From the NCBI RefSeq assembly GCF_014595945.1, contig NZ_JABXWU010000001.1, positions 434,001-498,000 on the forward strand: a stretch of DNA of 64,000 nucleotides, given 5' to 3'. This document shows, one piece after another, positions 15,796-25,162 of the stretch. Each line of letters starts with the position of its first letter. Position 1 is the stretch's first letter. The notes beneath the pieces are model-generated. The model saw only the letters and a program-made list of their open reading frames with translations, ran no database searches and had not been told where the DNA came from. Position numbers and translations under genes: made by a program. The DNA is from Alkalibacillus aidingensis (GTDB lineage Bacteria; Bacillota; Bacilli; Bacillales; Alkalibacillaceae).

Positions 15796-16683
15796 ATGTA
15801 TTACTTTATTGTTAATTATTATTCAGGTAGTGGTATATCAAGGAAGATTTGGAGAGAAATTGAATTGATATTACAAACGAGAGGTATTAATTATAAGTCC
15901 GTCTTTACTAATTATCAAAATCATGCGACAGAACTTGTTAAGGAACTAAAAGAGAAGAAAAACATCACAGCTGTTGTAGCGGTTGGTGGTGATGGGACCG
16001 TTAATGAAGTGATCAACGGGTTAACTGGTACTTCTATTCCCTTAGGCGTTATTCCAACAGGCTCTGGCAATGATTTTTGTCGCGCAATGGGCATCCCTTT
16101 AAGGTATGAACTAGCTCTCGAAAGAATTCTAAAAGGTGAATTAAAAGAGATTGATATTGGACGGGTGAATGATAAGTATTTTGCAACCATTGTTGGAGTT
16201 GGCTTTGATGGACAAGTTGCCCAGCAAACAAACCGGTCTAAACATAAAAAGCTCTATAACCTAACTAAAATTGGTAGTCTTTCGTATATTATTAGCCTTT
16301 TTAAAGTCATATTTATGTACAAACCGTCGCAAGTAGAGCTACATATTGACTCTTATCAAACAACACAAGAAAAAGTCTGGTTAATCGCGATTGCTAATTC
16401 CCCTTGTTATGCCGGGGGCATGATGATTTGTCCTGATGCTAAGAATAATGATGAGACTTTTGATATCTGTATAGTTAAAGGGATTTCTAGATGGAGTTTG
16501 CTGAGAATTTTTCCGTCTGTATTTAAAGGAAAACACATCCTACATCCAGCAGTGACCACATTAAAAGCAAAAAAAGTGCAAATTTCATCTAAACAATCTT
16601 TAGTTGCGCATGCAGATGGTGAAATAATTGGTAAAACTCCTTTTGATGTGACTATACAACCATCCTCATTAACGGTTTTATAA
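15796..16683 (+). CDS. Diacylglycerol/lipid kinase family protein (YegS/DagK type)
   Basis: A 295-residue soluble kinase with the DAGK catalytic signature GGDGTVNEVINGL (about residue 62), IPTGSGNDFCRAM and a C-terminal beta domain containing AHADGEIIG. It phosphorylates a diacylglycerol-like or related lipid with ATP. I placed the start at ATG 15796, 8 nt after AAGGAGG; the in-frame GTG at 15787 lies inside that site. Its neighbours are an acyltransferase upstream and a glycolipid glycosyltransferase further on, so recycling of diacylglycerol during membrane or polymer synthesis is likely. It could be DgkB-like or the YegS/BmrU branch. Confidence 0.85.
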   Translation: MYYFIVNYYSGSGISRKIWREIELILQTRGINYKSVFTNYQNHATELVKELKEKKNITAVVAVGGDGTVNEVINGLTGTSIPLGVIPTGSGNDFCRAMGIPLRYELALERILKGELKEIDIGRVNDKYFATIVGVGFDGQVAQQTNRSKHKKLYNLTKIGSLSYIISLFKVIFMYKPSQVELHIDSYQTTQEKVWLIAIANSPCYAGGMMICPDAKNNDETFDICIVKGISRWSLLRIFPSVFKGKHILHPAVTTLKAKKVQISSKQSLVAHADGEIIGKTPFDVTIQPSSLTVL

Positions 16684-16768
16684 CAAATATTGTTATCTGA
16701 AGGTTTATGAGTATATGCATATTGCCACCTTTTATAATTAAACTAAAGATAAGAAAGGAGTATATGCC

Positions 16769-17368
16769 ATGAATCACTTTAAGTTAATTATTACAAAATG
16801 TATCGCATCATTAATCCTGTTATACGCTATCTTAGGCTTTGTTTATGATGTTACATTTATGAATGTATTGTTAATCACTCTGGTATTAGGAGCCATTTCT
16901 TATATTATTGGTGACTTATTTATTTTACTTCGTACCAATAATACAGTGGCCACAATATCTGATTTTATCTTATCCTTTGTAGTTGTTTACTTCATGTTAA
17001 GCTTCATGATTCCGGGAGGACCACTCTTTGGAGCATCATTATTTGCAGCAATCGGTGTAACAGTCTTTGAACTGTTCTTCCACATGTTTGTGAAATCTGA
17101 CCATGAACAGGAAGAACGAGAACGCCCAACAGAAAGAGATACGAGAAAACCCAACAACTATCGCTTACAAACGGAGGCATCAGAAGAATTGAGACCTGAT
17201 TATAAACGAAATGACAAGCCCCCTCAAAATCGTGAGGTTAGAAATGAAATGGCTGATGAATTAAATCCGGACGATTTCGATCAACTAAATGGACGTCCTA
17301 GAAACCAGCAAGCACATGACGACATAACTGATGAACTAAATCCTGATGATTTCGAGGATAGAAAATAA
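16769..17368 (+). CDS. DUF2512 (YndM-like) membrane protein with acidic C-terminal repeats
   Basis: A 199-residue protein. Four membrane helices fill residues 8–112 (the DUF2512 region, including GDLFILLRTNN and a PGG loop). The cytoplasmic tail is highly polar and contains three degenerate repeats: EASEELRPDY, NEMADELNPDDF and DDITDELNPDDF. It starts behind AGAAAGGAG. YndM-type proteins of Bacilli have no assigned function. The tail repeats could bind a partner protein, which is inference. Confidence 0.75.
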   Translation: MNHFKLIITKCIASLILLYAILGFVYDVTFMNVLLITLVLGAISYIIGDLFILLRTNNTVATISDFILSFVVVYFMLSFMIPGGPLFGASLFAAIGVTVFELFFHMFVKSDHEQEERERPTERDTRKPNNYRLQTEASEELRPDYKRNDKPPQNREVRNEMADELNPDDFDQLNGRPRNQQAHDDITDELNPDDFEDRK

Positions 17369-17373
17369 TAATA

Positions 17374-17404
17374 GGCTCCTGGTAAAAGTACCAGGAGCCC
17401 TTTT
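17374..17404. terminator. Rho-independent terminator
   Basis: A perfect 11-bp stem GGCTCCTGGTA / TACCAGGAGCC with loop AAAG, followed by CTTTTA. Confidence 0.9.
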
Positions 17405-17415
17405 ATTTACGAGTT

Positions 17416-17440
17416 ATTTCCTGGGCAAGCGCAGAAAACG
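17416..17440. repeat. Short dispersed repeat, copy 1
   Basis: The core ATTTCCTGGGCAAGCGCAG with a following AAAA run recurs almost exactly at 42536–42560, also in an intergenic region. Both copies are imperfect inverted repeats (TTTCCTG … CAGGAAA in the other copy). Confidence 0.6.
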
Positions 17441-17495
17441 ACCTTTTGTGACTGGATTTTATAATAAAACGACAAAATTATCCAATGTAGTTCAA

Positions 17496-18965
17496 TTATA
17501 TCATTTCCCCCACTATATTTCGGATGATCACCTCTTTTACATTAACTAATCGGGAATACTCTGGACCATCATCTACTCCAGTGATTAGACACGGAATTAA
17601 CGATTCTTGTTTGTGAAGCGAACCATGACAAGCCCCAGCCAAATGAAATGGCGTAGACTGTGCTCGAAATTCAGTACCTGGCTTAGCATTGACAACAATA
17701 AATCTCCCTACATGTGAATTCAATGCCCCATATAACCTAGCTAATGCATCTGGGAAATCATCATAGGTTAATCGTTCATCCTTCCTTCTTTTTATGTTTA
17801 ATATATCAAGGTCACCTTCAACATTCCAAGACTGATTATATACATCGACTTCATTTCCACCAGGAGTAAATTTAAGTCTTCCTTTTTTTGTACCAGACAT
17901 GACTATGTGGTCTTCCCCTTCCTTCCAAGCGATCACATCAATCCGTTTGTCAGTTTTAAGTTGGCCAGCAATTTGAGATAGAGGAATCCTTTCGTCAAGG
18001 ACATAAATGTATGCCATACGTTGATTAACTGAAAGCACGATTTGGTCTTTTGAATGGACGGGACTTTGTATTTTATTAACTCGCAGCCCTTTAAGTATCT
18101 TTCTAAGATTAATTGTCACTTGATTATAATTCCAACTTGTTTTCGATTGACCATTATCTCCAATAACGATCCAGATGTTTTTCTCAATCGCCTCTTCCCA
18201 ACTACTATAGAGGTTGAGTGTTTTTTGAATTTCTTTATCTATTTTGGAAATCCCCTTCAAATCGTATGGACCTTTGAAATGAACTCTAAAATCCATGTCT
18301 TGAAAAATACAAAAAGTGAATGACGGGAGTAGTCCACGACGGATCAAATACCTTAATTCCCTCCCAGCAAATTTATAATTACCACTTAACATTTGAGGCG
18401 CATATCCCCACCTTCTAAGTCTTGTAAACCCTCCTAAGGAGAACAAAGGTGGGGCACTAGTTGTTATCTGTTGGTCTAATTTAGATATTGATCGCAATAA
18501 TGAAGGTACAGTCATATCTTGCTTGATGTTTCCTCTGTATACAAACGAATTTATAGATGCACTGGTTAAGCCATGCTGATTTAAATCTTCGTATATTGTT
18601 GTGACTTTCTTACTTAAGTCTTGATTATTTAATCGATAAAACATATTAGTTAACGAATCAGTGAAGCCTAATCTTACCGTTTCTCTAATACCTGTACCGT
18701 AGTTAACCATCTTCTTACGGTTCCAATCAAACCAATTTAATCCAGGAATTTGATGCTGATCTGGATAAGTACCTGTTAATAAAGTACTATCGATTGTAAC
18801 TGACATAGTAGGAAAAGAACTGACCATGTCTGGAATGAAGTGTCCTTTCTCCATTAAGAAATGAAGTGCTGGCGCCTTTCCTGTTTGGATAGCAACCTGT
18901 AATGGTTCAGCCAACAAACTATCGATATTTAAAAAAATGATTGGCTTCTTAACTTGTTTTTTCAT
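17496..18965 (-). CDS. Alkaline-phosphatase-superfamily phosphodiesterase-like protein
   Basis: A 489-residue protein of the nucleotide pyrophosphatase/phosphodiesterase fold with no signal peptide. Landmarks: first Asp in FLNIDSLL; nucleophile region SSFPTMSVTIDSTLLTGTYP, where the usual Thr position is Ser; metal pair D-x3-H (DFRVHFKGP); IGDNGQS, where the usual Asp-His pair is Asp-Asn; terminal His in CHGSLH. The start ATG 18965 follows AAGGGTG; longer starts are possible. It is divergent from a glycolipid glycosyltransferase and has a membrane-anchored paralogue at 23485–25056. The substrate is unknown, perhaps a phosphodiester or lipid head group. Confidence 0.75.
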   Translation of the reverse strand: MKKQVKKPIIFLNIDSLLAEPLQVAIQTGKAPALHFLMEKGHFIPDMVSSFPTMSVTIDSTLLTGTYPDQHQIPGLNWFDWNRKKMVNYGTGIRETVRLGFTDSLTNMFYRLNNQDLSKKVTTIYEDLNQHGLTSASINSFVYRGNIKQDMTVPSLLRSISKLDQQITTSAPPLFSLGGFTRLRRWGYAPQMLSGNYKFAGRELRYLIRRGLLPSFTFCIFQDMDFRVHFKGPYDLKGISKIDKEIQKTLNLYSSWEEAIEKNIWIVIGDNGQSKTSWNYNQVTINLRKILKGLRVNKIQSPVHSKDQIVLSVNQRMAYIYVLDERIPLSQIAGQLKTDKRIDVIAWKEGEDHIVMSGTKKGRLKFTPGGNEVDVYNQSWNVEGDLDILNIKRRKDERLTYDDFPDALARLYGALNSHVGRFIVVNAKPGTEFRAQSTPFHLAGACHGSLHKQESLIPCLITGVDDGPEYSRLVNVKEVIIRNIVGEMI

Positions 18966-19112
18966 GCGCATCACCCTTGGTTTAGGCTCATCTCCCACTA
19001 TTTTTCATCTTTTAGTTAAAATATATTCTTACTACTTGTAACTTGTATGTTATCCAGTTAATTGCAAAAACTGGATATAAGGAAAATAAATCAGTAGGTG
19101 GTCTGAACTAAC

Positions 19113-20234
19113 ATGGGTAAAGTATTATTTCTCCCCTTTCTACAAATAAAGACTGGGCATCATCACGTAGCAGAAGCACTGTCTGAGGGGCTTAAACAGA
19201 TTGATCCACAAATTGAGTGTGTTACTAAAGAAGTTTTACATGATCGTTTTGGGAATTTAGAAAAGATCGTATCAGAAACTTATCTAAGCTGGATTCACCA
19301 TTTCCCTAATTCTTATAACTGGCTTTATCACCAAATCGTTTATCGCAATCTTAACAAAGAAACCCGATATTACTTCTTTGAGTTACTTTTTTTAAATAAA
19401 ATAAAAGAAATCATTAACAATGAAAAGCCAGACTTAATCGTATGTACCCATGCTCTTCCCTCTTATATGGTACATATTTTAAAGAAGACCCGACAGATCA
19501 CGATGCCGGTGGTTAATGTATATACCGATTTCTTTGTTCATAAGTTATGGGGAACGACAAGTATTGACTATCATTTTGTTGCTACTAATCAGATGAAAGA
19601 ATATCTTACTCAAAGACGAGTTCATCCTTCAAAAATTTTCATCACCGGTATCCCAACGCACCCGGAAATCAGAAGCAAAAAACCATCAAGCCTTAATCAA
19701 CAGATACGAAATATCCTAATAGCTGGTGGAAATTTAGGGCTTGGTTGTGAAGAGTCTCTAACCACACTACCTGAAACGTTTAATTACACGATCCTATGTG
19801 GTCGAAATCATAAGTTCTATCAGGCCTTAAAACAGCTTAACCAATCGAATTTGACACCGTTAACCTATATAGATTCTAAGAGTGAGATGAACAAGATTTA
19901 TGACCAATCGGATATTATTATTACAAAACCGGGTGGAGTAACGATTAGTGAGTGTTTAATTAAACGAATCCCAGTCTTTGTTAACCAATCACTTCCAGGT
20001 CAGGAGCAAATTAATTTACATGAACTTGATCAATTAGGTCTTATATTTAGGTGTAAAAATTGGTCAGAGGATCTTGAACATATTCTAAATCAAAAAGACG
20101 AAATTAAAGCCTACTATTATAACCTCCAAAAATATCATGAACAAACTATAAATGAAACTCCTTTCCAATTACTTTATCGAATCTTAAAAGGAAATGATTT
20201 TCATCTATCACAATCCCATACTTCTTTACCTTAA
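19113..20234 (+). CDS. MGDG synthase/UgtP-like glycosyltransferase (GT28 fold)
   Basis: A 373-residue GT-B enzyme. The N-terminal MGDG-synthase domain opens with FLPFLQIKTGHHHVAEAL, the family's G-x-GHx2A helix. The C-terminal UDP-sugar site contains IIITKPGGVTISECLIKRIPVFV and PGQEQIN. Relatives transfer glucose or galactose to diacylglycerol at the inner membrane face (UgtP makes the glycolipid anchor of lipoteichoic acid). Nearby acyltransferase, lipid kinase and phosphodiesterase genes fit lipid work. Sugar and acceptor are not determined. Confidence 0.82.
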   Translation: MGKVLFLPFLQIKTGHHHVAEALSEGLKQIDPQIECVTKEVLHDRFGNLEKIVSETYLSWIHHFPNSYNWLYHQIVYRNLNKETRYYFFELLFLNKIKEIINNEKPDLIVCTHALPSYMVHILKKTRQITMPVVNVYTDFFVHKLWGTTSIDYHFVATNQMKEYLTQRRVHPSKIFITGIPTHPEIRSKKPSSLNQQIRNILIAGGNLGLGCEESLTTLPETFNYTILCGRNHKFYQALKQLNQSNLTPLTYIDSKSEMNKIYDQSDIIITKPGGVTISECLIKRIPVFVNQSLPGQEQINLHELDQLGLIFRCKNWSEDLEHILNQKDEIKAYYYNLQKYHEQTINETPFQLLYRILKGNDFHLSQSHTSLP

Positions 20235-20270
20235 GAACTGTTGCTCAACCATAGCAACAGTTCTTATTTT
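20233..20270 (+). terminator. Rho-independent terminator
   Basis: A 13-bp perfect stem AAGAACTGTTGCT / AGCAACAGTTCTT, loop CAACCAT, followed by ATTTT. Confidence 0.9.
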
Positions 20271-20373
20271 ACCCACTTAAAGTCTGAATATTTAGGTAAT
20301 TATCTTAATAGGTATAAGTGTGAGGGCTTGTGTCTAAAGCAATGAAAAAATATTGAAAAAAGGAGGAAGGAAA

Positions 20374-21705
20374 ATGCTAAAAGGACTTACATCAGCCTGC
20401 GATCGCTTTGTTCAACGTTTTCTACCAGATGCTTTTTTATTTGCCATTTTACTAACGATCATTGTTTTCTTATTTGGAATGATATTTACCGGAAGCTCAC
20501 CTGTCCAAATGGTCGAATATTGGGGACAAGGATTTTGGGATTTACTAGAATTTGCGATGCAGATGTCTTTAATAGTGATTACCGGTTACATCCTCGCCAA
20601 CACCCCTTTAGTTAAAGGATTTTTATCAAATTTAAGTAATATCGCCAAAACACCAGGTCAGGCTATTGTCTTAGTTACCGTCGTTGCTTCTATTGCCTGT
20701 TTAATTAATTACGGTTTTGGATTAGTTGTTGGCGCTTTACTCGCCATTCATGTTGCAAAACGAATTCCATCGGTAGATTATCGTATCCTGATCGCAGCTG
20801 CTTATAGTGGATTCTTATTATGGCACGGTGGACTTTCTGGGTCTGTCCCACTAACTATAGCGACAGACGATCATTTTCTAGCCGACCTAATCGGGCAAGT
20901 ACCAATTACTGAAACTTTACTCAGTGAACTCAATTTATTTATTGTCTTTATACTTCTCATTACACTACCTATCTTGAATTGGATGCTTTTTAGGTCGAAG
21001 GAAACAACGAGCAGTATTGATCCTGAGCTACTACAAATTCATGCAGAAACCAACGAAGAAAAACAACCTAAAAAAGAAGATTTAACACCTGCAGAGAGGT
21101 TGGAGCATAGTTCATTAATCTCACTTCTTATTGGGATACTAGGTCTGATTTTTATTCTCTACCACTTTATTCAAAACGGTCTTGACTTAAATATTAATAT
21201 TGTTAACTTTATCTTTTTATTCTTAGGCATTCTTTTTCATAAAACACCTAGGAAATTTTTAAACAGTGTTAGTGATGCCGTTAAAAATGCTGGTGGAATC
21301 ATTATTCAATTCCCTTTTTATGCTGGAATAATGGGCATGATGGTTGCTTCTGGTCTATCTGAGCAAATGTCTAATATGTTTGTAAATATATCAAATGAAG
21401 TAACATTCCCACTTTTTGCGTTCCTAAGCGCAGGAATAGTTAATTTCTTCGTCCCATCCGGGGGTGGCCAATGGGCTGTTCAAGCTCCGATCATGATACC
21501 TGCTGCCATGGAGATTGGCGTCGATACGGCTAAGACTGCTATGGCTGTTGCTTGGGGTGATGCTTGGACTAATATGATTCAGCCGTTCTGGGCTTTACCT
21601 TTATTAGCTATTGCCGGACTTAAAGTTAAGGATATTATGGGCTTTTGTATGATTATATTAATTTGGAGTTTTATCCCTATTGCCATTGGGTTATTGCTCT
21701 TTTAA
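20374..21705 (+). CDS. Short-chain fatty acid transporter family (AtoE, TIGR00366-like)
   Basis: A 443-residue integral membrane protein with about 12 helices. Family features are the N-terminal FVQRFLPDAFLFAILLT, INYGFGLVVGALLA, the GGLSGSVPLTIA loop and FVPSGGGQWAVQAPIM. It is expected to import short-chain fatty acids such as butyrate or acetoacetate. Start ATG 20374 follows AAAAAAGGAGGAAGG; an upstream in-frame TTG lies before this site. No CoA-transferase gene is beside it, unlike the E. coli ato operon. Confidence 0.8.
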   Translation: MLKGLTSACDRFVQRFLPDAFLFAILLTIIVFLFGMIFTGSSPVQMVEYWGQGFWDLLEFAMQMSLIVITGYILANTPLVKGFLSNLSNIAKTPGQAIVLVTVVASIACLINYGFGLVVGALLAIHVAKRIPSVDYRILIAAAYSGFLLWHGGLSGSVPLTIATDDHFLADLIGQVPITETLLSELNLFIVFILLITLPILNWMLFRSKETTSSIDPELLQIHAETNEEKQPKKEDLTPAERLEHSSLISLLIGILGLIFILYHFIQNGLDLNINIVNFIFLFLGILFHKTPRKFLNSVSDAVKNAGGIIIQFPFYAGIMGMMVASGLSEQMSNMFVNISNEVTFPLFAFLSAGIVNFFVPSGGGQWAVQAPIMIPAAMEIGVDTAKTAMAVAWGDAWTNMIQPFWALPLLAIAGLKVKDIMGFCMIILIWSFIPIAIGLLLF

Positions 21706-21710
21706 GACAC

Positions 21711-21762
21711 AAAGGGCTGTCGCTTGCGTCAATTTTTATGACTTTTGCGACAGCCCCTTTTT
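21711..21762. terminator. Terminator hairpin, copy 1 of a conserved stem-loop type
   Basis: A long stem (AAAGGGCTGTCGC with GCGACAGCCC then CTTTTT) encloses an inner GTCA / TGAC stem. It resembles the hairpin at 60039–60089 over about 46 nt, with paired changes in the stem. It also encodes the last residues of the convergent EamA gene. Confidence 0.85.
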
Positions 21763-22689
21763 AATTTTTTGATAACCTGTCGCCATTATGATGCCTATTA
21801 TTATCAATAGCGAACCAATAGTGACACTAGCCGTTAATTGTTCATCTAATAAGAACCATCCAAAAACCAACCCAAAAACAGGCACTAATAGTGTTGAGAT
21901 TGTAGCTGTCACCATATCGATTACACTCAACAAAATAAACCAAATGGTAAAACAAAGCGCCGAAGCAAACAATCCAGTAAATAATATGTAATAAACGCTT
22001 TGAAGGTTGATGACAATCGAGTCACCCCCTTCTACAATCAATGACACTAAAATAATTCCAATCGTGCCAAATAACATTTGATAACTATTCACTTGTAATT
22101 GCGATAATTCTTTTAACCTCATACGGTAATAGACATTTGAGGCTCCCCATGAAATGGCTGCTAAAACTATCATAAACTCACCAAAGACAATTTTAGCATT
22201 TTGACTTAGCCAAAGATCCCAACCTAGAATAGTCATTAAGCCGAGTAATCCAATGCTTAGGCCAATGACTTTTGGGTAAGGGATTTTTTCTTTTAATAAC
22301 ATTGCTGCTAATAAACTACTCCATATTGGCATGGAGTACAGTAGTACAGAGGATTTTCCTGCATCAACAAATTTTAATCCATACATCACTAGTAAAAAAA
22401 CGACTGATGTTTGCAAAATGCCAACGACAACTAGATGAGCCAACTGCTTCTTAGTAGGTCGACTAATTTTAAAATAAACCAGAATGAGAAGCATAGTGAT
22501 AGTCCCTACCCCAAAGCGAAATGCTGAGAAAGTGAATGGGCCCATAAATTCTAAGGCAGCCTTCATCAAAGCCCAAGAGTATCCCCATAATAGCGTCGTT
22601 AATAAAATTAACAGACCAACAAACCATCTATTTTCGCTAATCCAATTTATAAATAATCGGTTTTCAAATTTTATCTTACTCTCCCCCAT
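21736..22689 (-). CDS. EamA/DMT-family transporter
   Basis: A 317-residue protein with ten membrane helices in two EamA repeats (first from WGYSWALMKAALEFMGPFTFSAFRFG, second from SWGASNVYYRMRL). Such carriers usually export amino acids or metabolites. The start at 22689 is set by AAGGA seven nt upstream; the ATG five codons earlier overlaps that site. The last eight codons (KGLSQKS, stop) are formed by the right arm of the shared terminator, so the C-terminus has probably drifted. Confidence 0.85.
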   Translation of the reverse strand: MGESKIKFENRLFINWISENRWFVGLLILLTTLLWGYSWALMKAALEFMGPFTFSAFRFGVGTITMLLILVYFKISRPTKKQLAHLVVVGILQTSVVFLLVMYGLKFVDAGKSSVLLYSMPIWSSLLAAMLLKEKIPYPKVIGLSIGLLGLMTILGWDLWLSQNAKIVFGEFMIVLAAISWGASNVYYRMRLKELSQLQVNSYQMLFGTIGIILVSLIVEGGDSIVINLQSVYYILFTGLFASALCFTIWFILLSVIDMVTATISTLLVPVFGLVFGWFLLDEQLTASVTIGSLLIIIGIIMATGYQKIKKGLSQKS

Positions 22690-22816
22690 TTTCAATTCCT
22701 TCATAAATGTATAGTAACCCAGAAGCTTTGATCTTGAAAATATAAAAAGTATAAAATATATATTTATTTAAAAAATAACTATTAAACATAAACATTTTCG
22801 TTAAACGGAGGTTATT

Positions 22817-23407
22817 ATGAACATTGCTGTTGAATCGTTGATCATGGTTATTGCTGGATTATTATTGCTCCGTCTAGCAGGTAGAAAGTCTATTTCCCAA
22901 ATGACCTTAGCTCAAACCGTTGTGATGATTTCGATAGGCTCTATCATTATCCAACCAATCGTTCAGACAAGCTTATGGAAAACTGGAATCGCTGCATTTG
23001 TGTTTGTTTTTACTTTAGTCATACTTGAATACTTACAGGTCAAGTTCAATGCGTTCGAAAACTTTATTACTGGGAAATCAAAAGTGGTAATAGAAAATGG
23101 ACTTCTTCAAGAGAAAAATTTAAAAAGATTACGTTTTACCGTTGATCAACTCGAAATGCGATTACGTCAACAAGGCATTACCAATATTAGTGATGTCAAA
23201 ATAGCTACTTTGGAACCTAACGGCCAATTAGGTTATGAACTTATGCCGGATGCTAAGCCATTAACTGTTAAGGAATTTAAACAATTTATGCATAATTATA
23301 TGAATAATCAAACTCAAATGCCCACTAACCTACAACAACAGAAACATAACATCTTTGATGAGGTTTCTAAAAACAAACATGCTGATCACCCCGATCATCT
23401 TAAATGA
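22817..23407 (+). CDS. DUF421 membrane protein, short form
   Basis: A 196-residue paralogue of the protein at 1720–2418 but lacking its C-terminal part. About three helices come first, with LRLAGRKSISQMTLAQTVVMISIGS. The cytoplasmic half contains KVVIENGLLQEKNLKRLRFTVDQLEMRLRQQG and ATLEPNGQ. A Gln/Asn/His-rich tail (NNQTQMPTNLQQQKHN) follows. It lies behind ACGGAGG. Function is unknown. Confidence 0.8.
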   Translation: MNIAVESLIMVIAGLLLLRLAGRKSISQMTLAQTVVMISIGSIIIQPIVQTSLWKTGIAAFVFVFTLVILEYLQVKFNAFENFITGKSKVVIENGLLQEKNLKRLRFTVDQLEMRLRQQGITNISDVKIATLEPNGQLGYELMPDAKPLTVKEFKQFMHNYMNNQTQMPTNLQQQKHNIFDEVSKNKHADHPDHLK

Positions 23408-23484
23408 ATAGTTTCTAAGGTGTTATAGCATAATGAAAGTCTAATCAACAAAACACAACCAATAATCTTGGTTAGGATGATTCA

Positions 23485-25056
23485 ATGCTATTAAGAACAA
23501 TTGTTGTTTTCAGTATGGTGATGATGTTGTTGATTGGAGGCTACTGGCTTAGTTTTGTGACACCAACAGAGGAACTAGAAGAAGTAACATTTCCCTCATC
23601 TAAACCTGTTGTATTAATGATTGTTGATTCACTTATGGATGAACCACTACAAGAAATATTAGATACTGAAGAACTTCCTGCATTAGAATTTTTAATAAAC
23701 GAAGGAGAATATATCCCTGATTTAATAAGTTCTTATCCAACTATGTCTGTTTCAATTGATAGTACATTGCTGACAGGGCATTACCCTGATCAACATAAGT
23801 TGCCAGGGTTGATATGGATGAATCAGAAGGAAAATCGCGTTGTTAACTATGGTACAGGAATCAGTGAAATCTTAGCTACTGGATTTAGACAAGTTACAAC
23901 TGACAACCTGTTTCATATTAACCAAAACCACTTAAGTCCTGACACAACAACAATTTTTGAAGAACTTCAACAAAATGGACAATCTACAGCCTCCATTAAC
24001 GGGATCATTTATCGTGGCAATCAAAACCACGAATTGAATACCCCTAGAATATTAAGTTTGTTGAACTTATTACCCAAAGAGCTATCAGTTAAGGGGCCAG
24101 AAATTCTCTCTTTAGGGGCATTACATCGTATTAATAATGACAACAGGCGTTATTCGCACCCTTGGAGTCGATTTGGAATAAACGATGAGTTTACGACCAA
24201 TGAATTAACACATTTAATAAAGGAAAAACAATTACCTCAATTTACGTTAGCTTATCTACCTACATTGGATCAATCCGTTCATGCTGATGGTCCTGAAGCA
24301 AATGAAGGAATTCATGAAGTGGACCAACATCTTCAAACGATCTTAAGCAGTTTTCCATCATGGGAGGAGGCACTTGAAGAGGTCACTTGGGTTATTATTG
24401 GTGATAGTGGACAAACCAAGGTGCTTGAGAATGAGAAAGACGCATTGATTCCTCTTCATGACTTACTCACTAATTATGATGTTGCAGATAGTACTGAGCC
24501 AATTCAAGATGAACACGATATGGTTTTAGCGGTTAATCAGAGGATGGCTTATATTTATTTAATGAACGATGAGATTGATTATTTAGAAGTCGCAACCAAA
24601 CTAAATAAAGACTCAAGAATTGACTTTTTATCCTGGCACCAAGACGGGGAAAACATCGTTGTGAATGGGGATTCTAAAGACGCTCTAGAATTTAAACCAG
24701 GTACTGAGTTCACTGATCAATTTGATCAATCTTGGAATGTTAGTGGAGACAGTACCGTACTAGACATGAATGTAAAGAACGACACAATCCATTTCGGTCA
24801 GTACCCAGATGCATTATCAAGGTTACATGGTGCGCTTCACTCCCATGAAGGTCGAATCTTAATAGTTGATGCCAAACCAGGTTATGAGTTTGTGGGTGAT
24901 CATTCACCTACTCATTTAGATGGTGGTAATCACGGATCTCTTCATGAACAGGATTCATTAACTGCAATGATCATAGCAGGAACCGAATCCAAACCTGAAT
25001 ATCATAGAATTGTCGATCTTAAGAACTGGATCCTAGAACTAACAAAGACAAGGTAA
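23485..25056 (+). CDS. Membrane-anchored alkaline-phosphatase-superfamily protein
   Basis: A 523-residue paralogue of the protein at 17496–18965, with an added N-terminal membrane helix (VVFSMVMMLLIGGYWLSFV) that puts the enzyme outside the cell. Shared landmarks: MIVDSLMDEPLQ, SSYPTMSVSIDSTLLTGHYP with Ser at the nucleophile position, DQSVHADGP (D-x3-H), IGDSGQT where a His ligand is expected after Asp, and NHGSLHEQDS. It is a phosphodiesterase or phosphatase by fold; the substrate is unknown. It starts at ATG behind AGGATG. Confidence 0.75.
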   Translation: MLLRTIVVFSMVMMLLIGGYWLSFVTPTEELEEVTFPSSKPVVLMIVDSLMDEPLQEILDTEELPALEFLINEGEYIPDLISSYPTMSVSIDSTLLTGHYPDQHKLPGLIWMNQKENRVVNYGTGISEILATGFRQVTTDNLFHINQNHLSPDTTTIFEELQQNGQSTASINGIIYRGNQNHELNTPRILSLLNLLPKELSVKGPEILSLGALHRINNDNRRYSHPWSRFGINDEFTTNELTHLIKEKQLPQFTLAYLPTLDQSVHADGPEANEGIHEVDQHLQTILSSFPSWEEALEEVTWVIIGDSGQTKVLENEKDALIPLHDLLTNYDVADSTEPIQDEHDMVLAVNQRMAYIYLMNDEIDYLEVATKLNKDSRIDFLSWHQDGENIVVNGDSKDALEFKPGTEFTDQFDQSWNVSGDSTVLDMNVKNDTIHFGQYPDALSRLHGALHSHEGRILIVDAKPGYEFVGDHSPTHLDGGNHGSLHEQDSLTAMIIAGTESKPEYHRIVDLKNWILELTKTR

Positions 25057-25162
25057 TATACCAACTTGTAGCTTGAACACCATCTTAAAATGATACATGT
25101 ATATTTTTATTAGTTTAAATAAATATAAGGATGTATCTATTCTCAAATGAGGAGTGGTTTGA

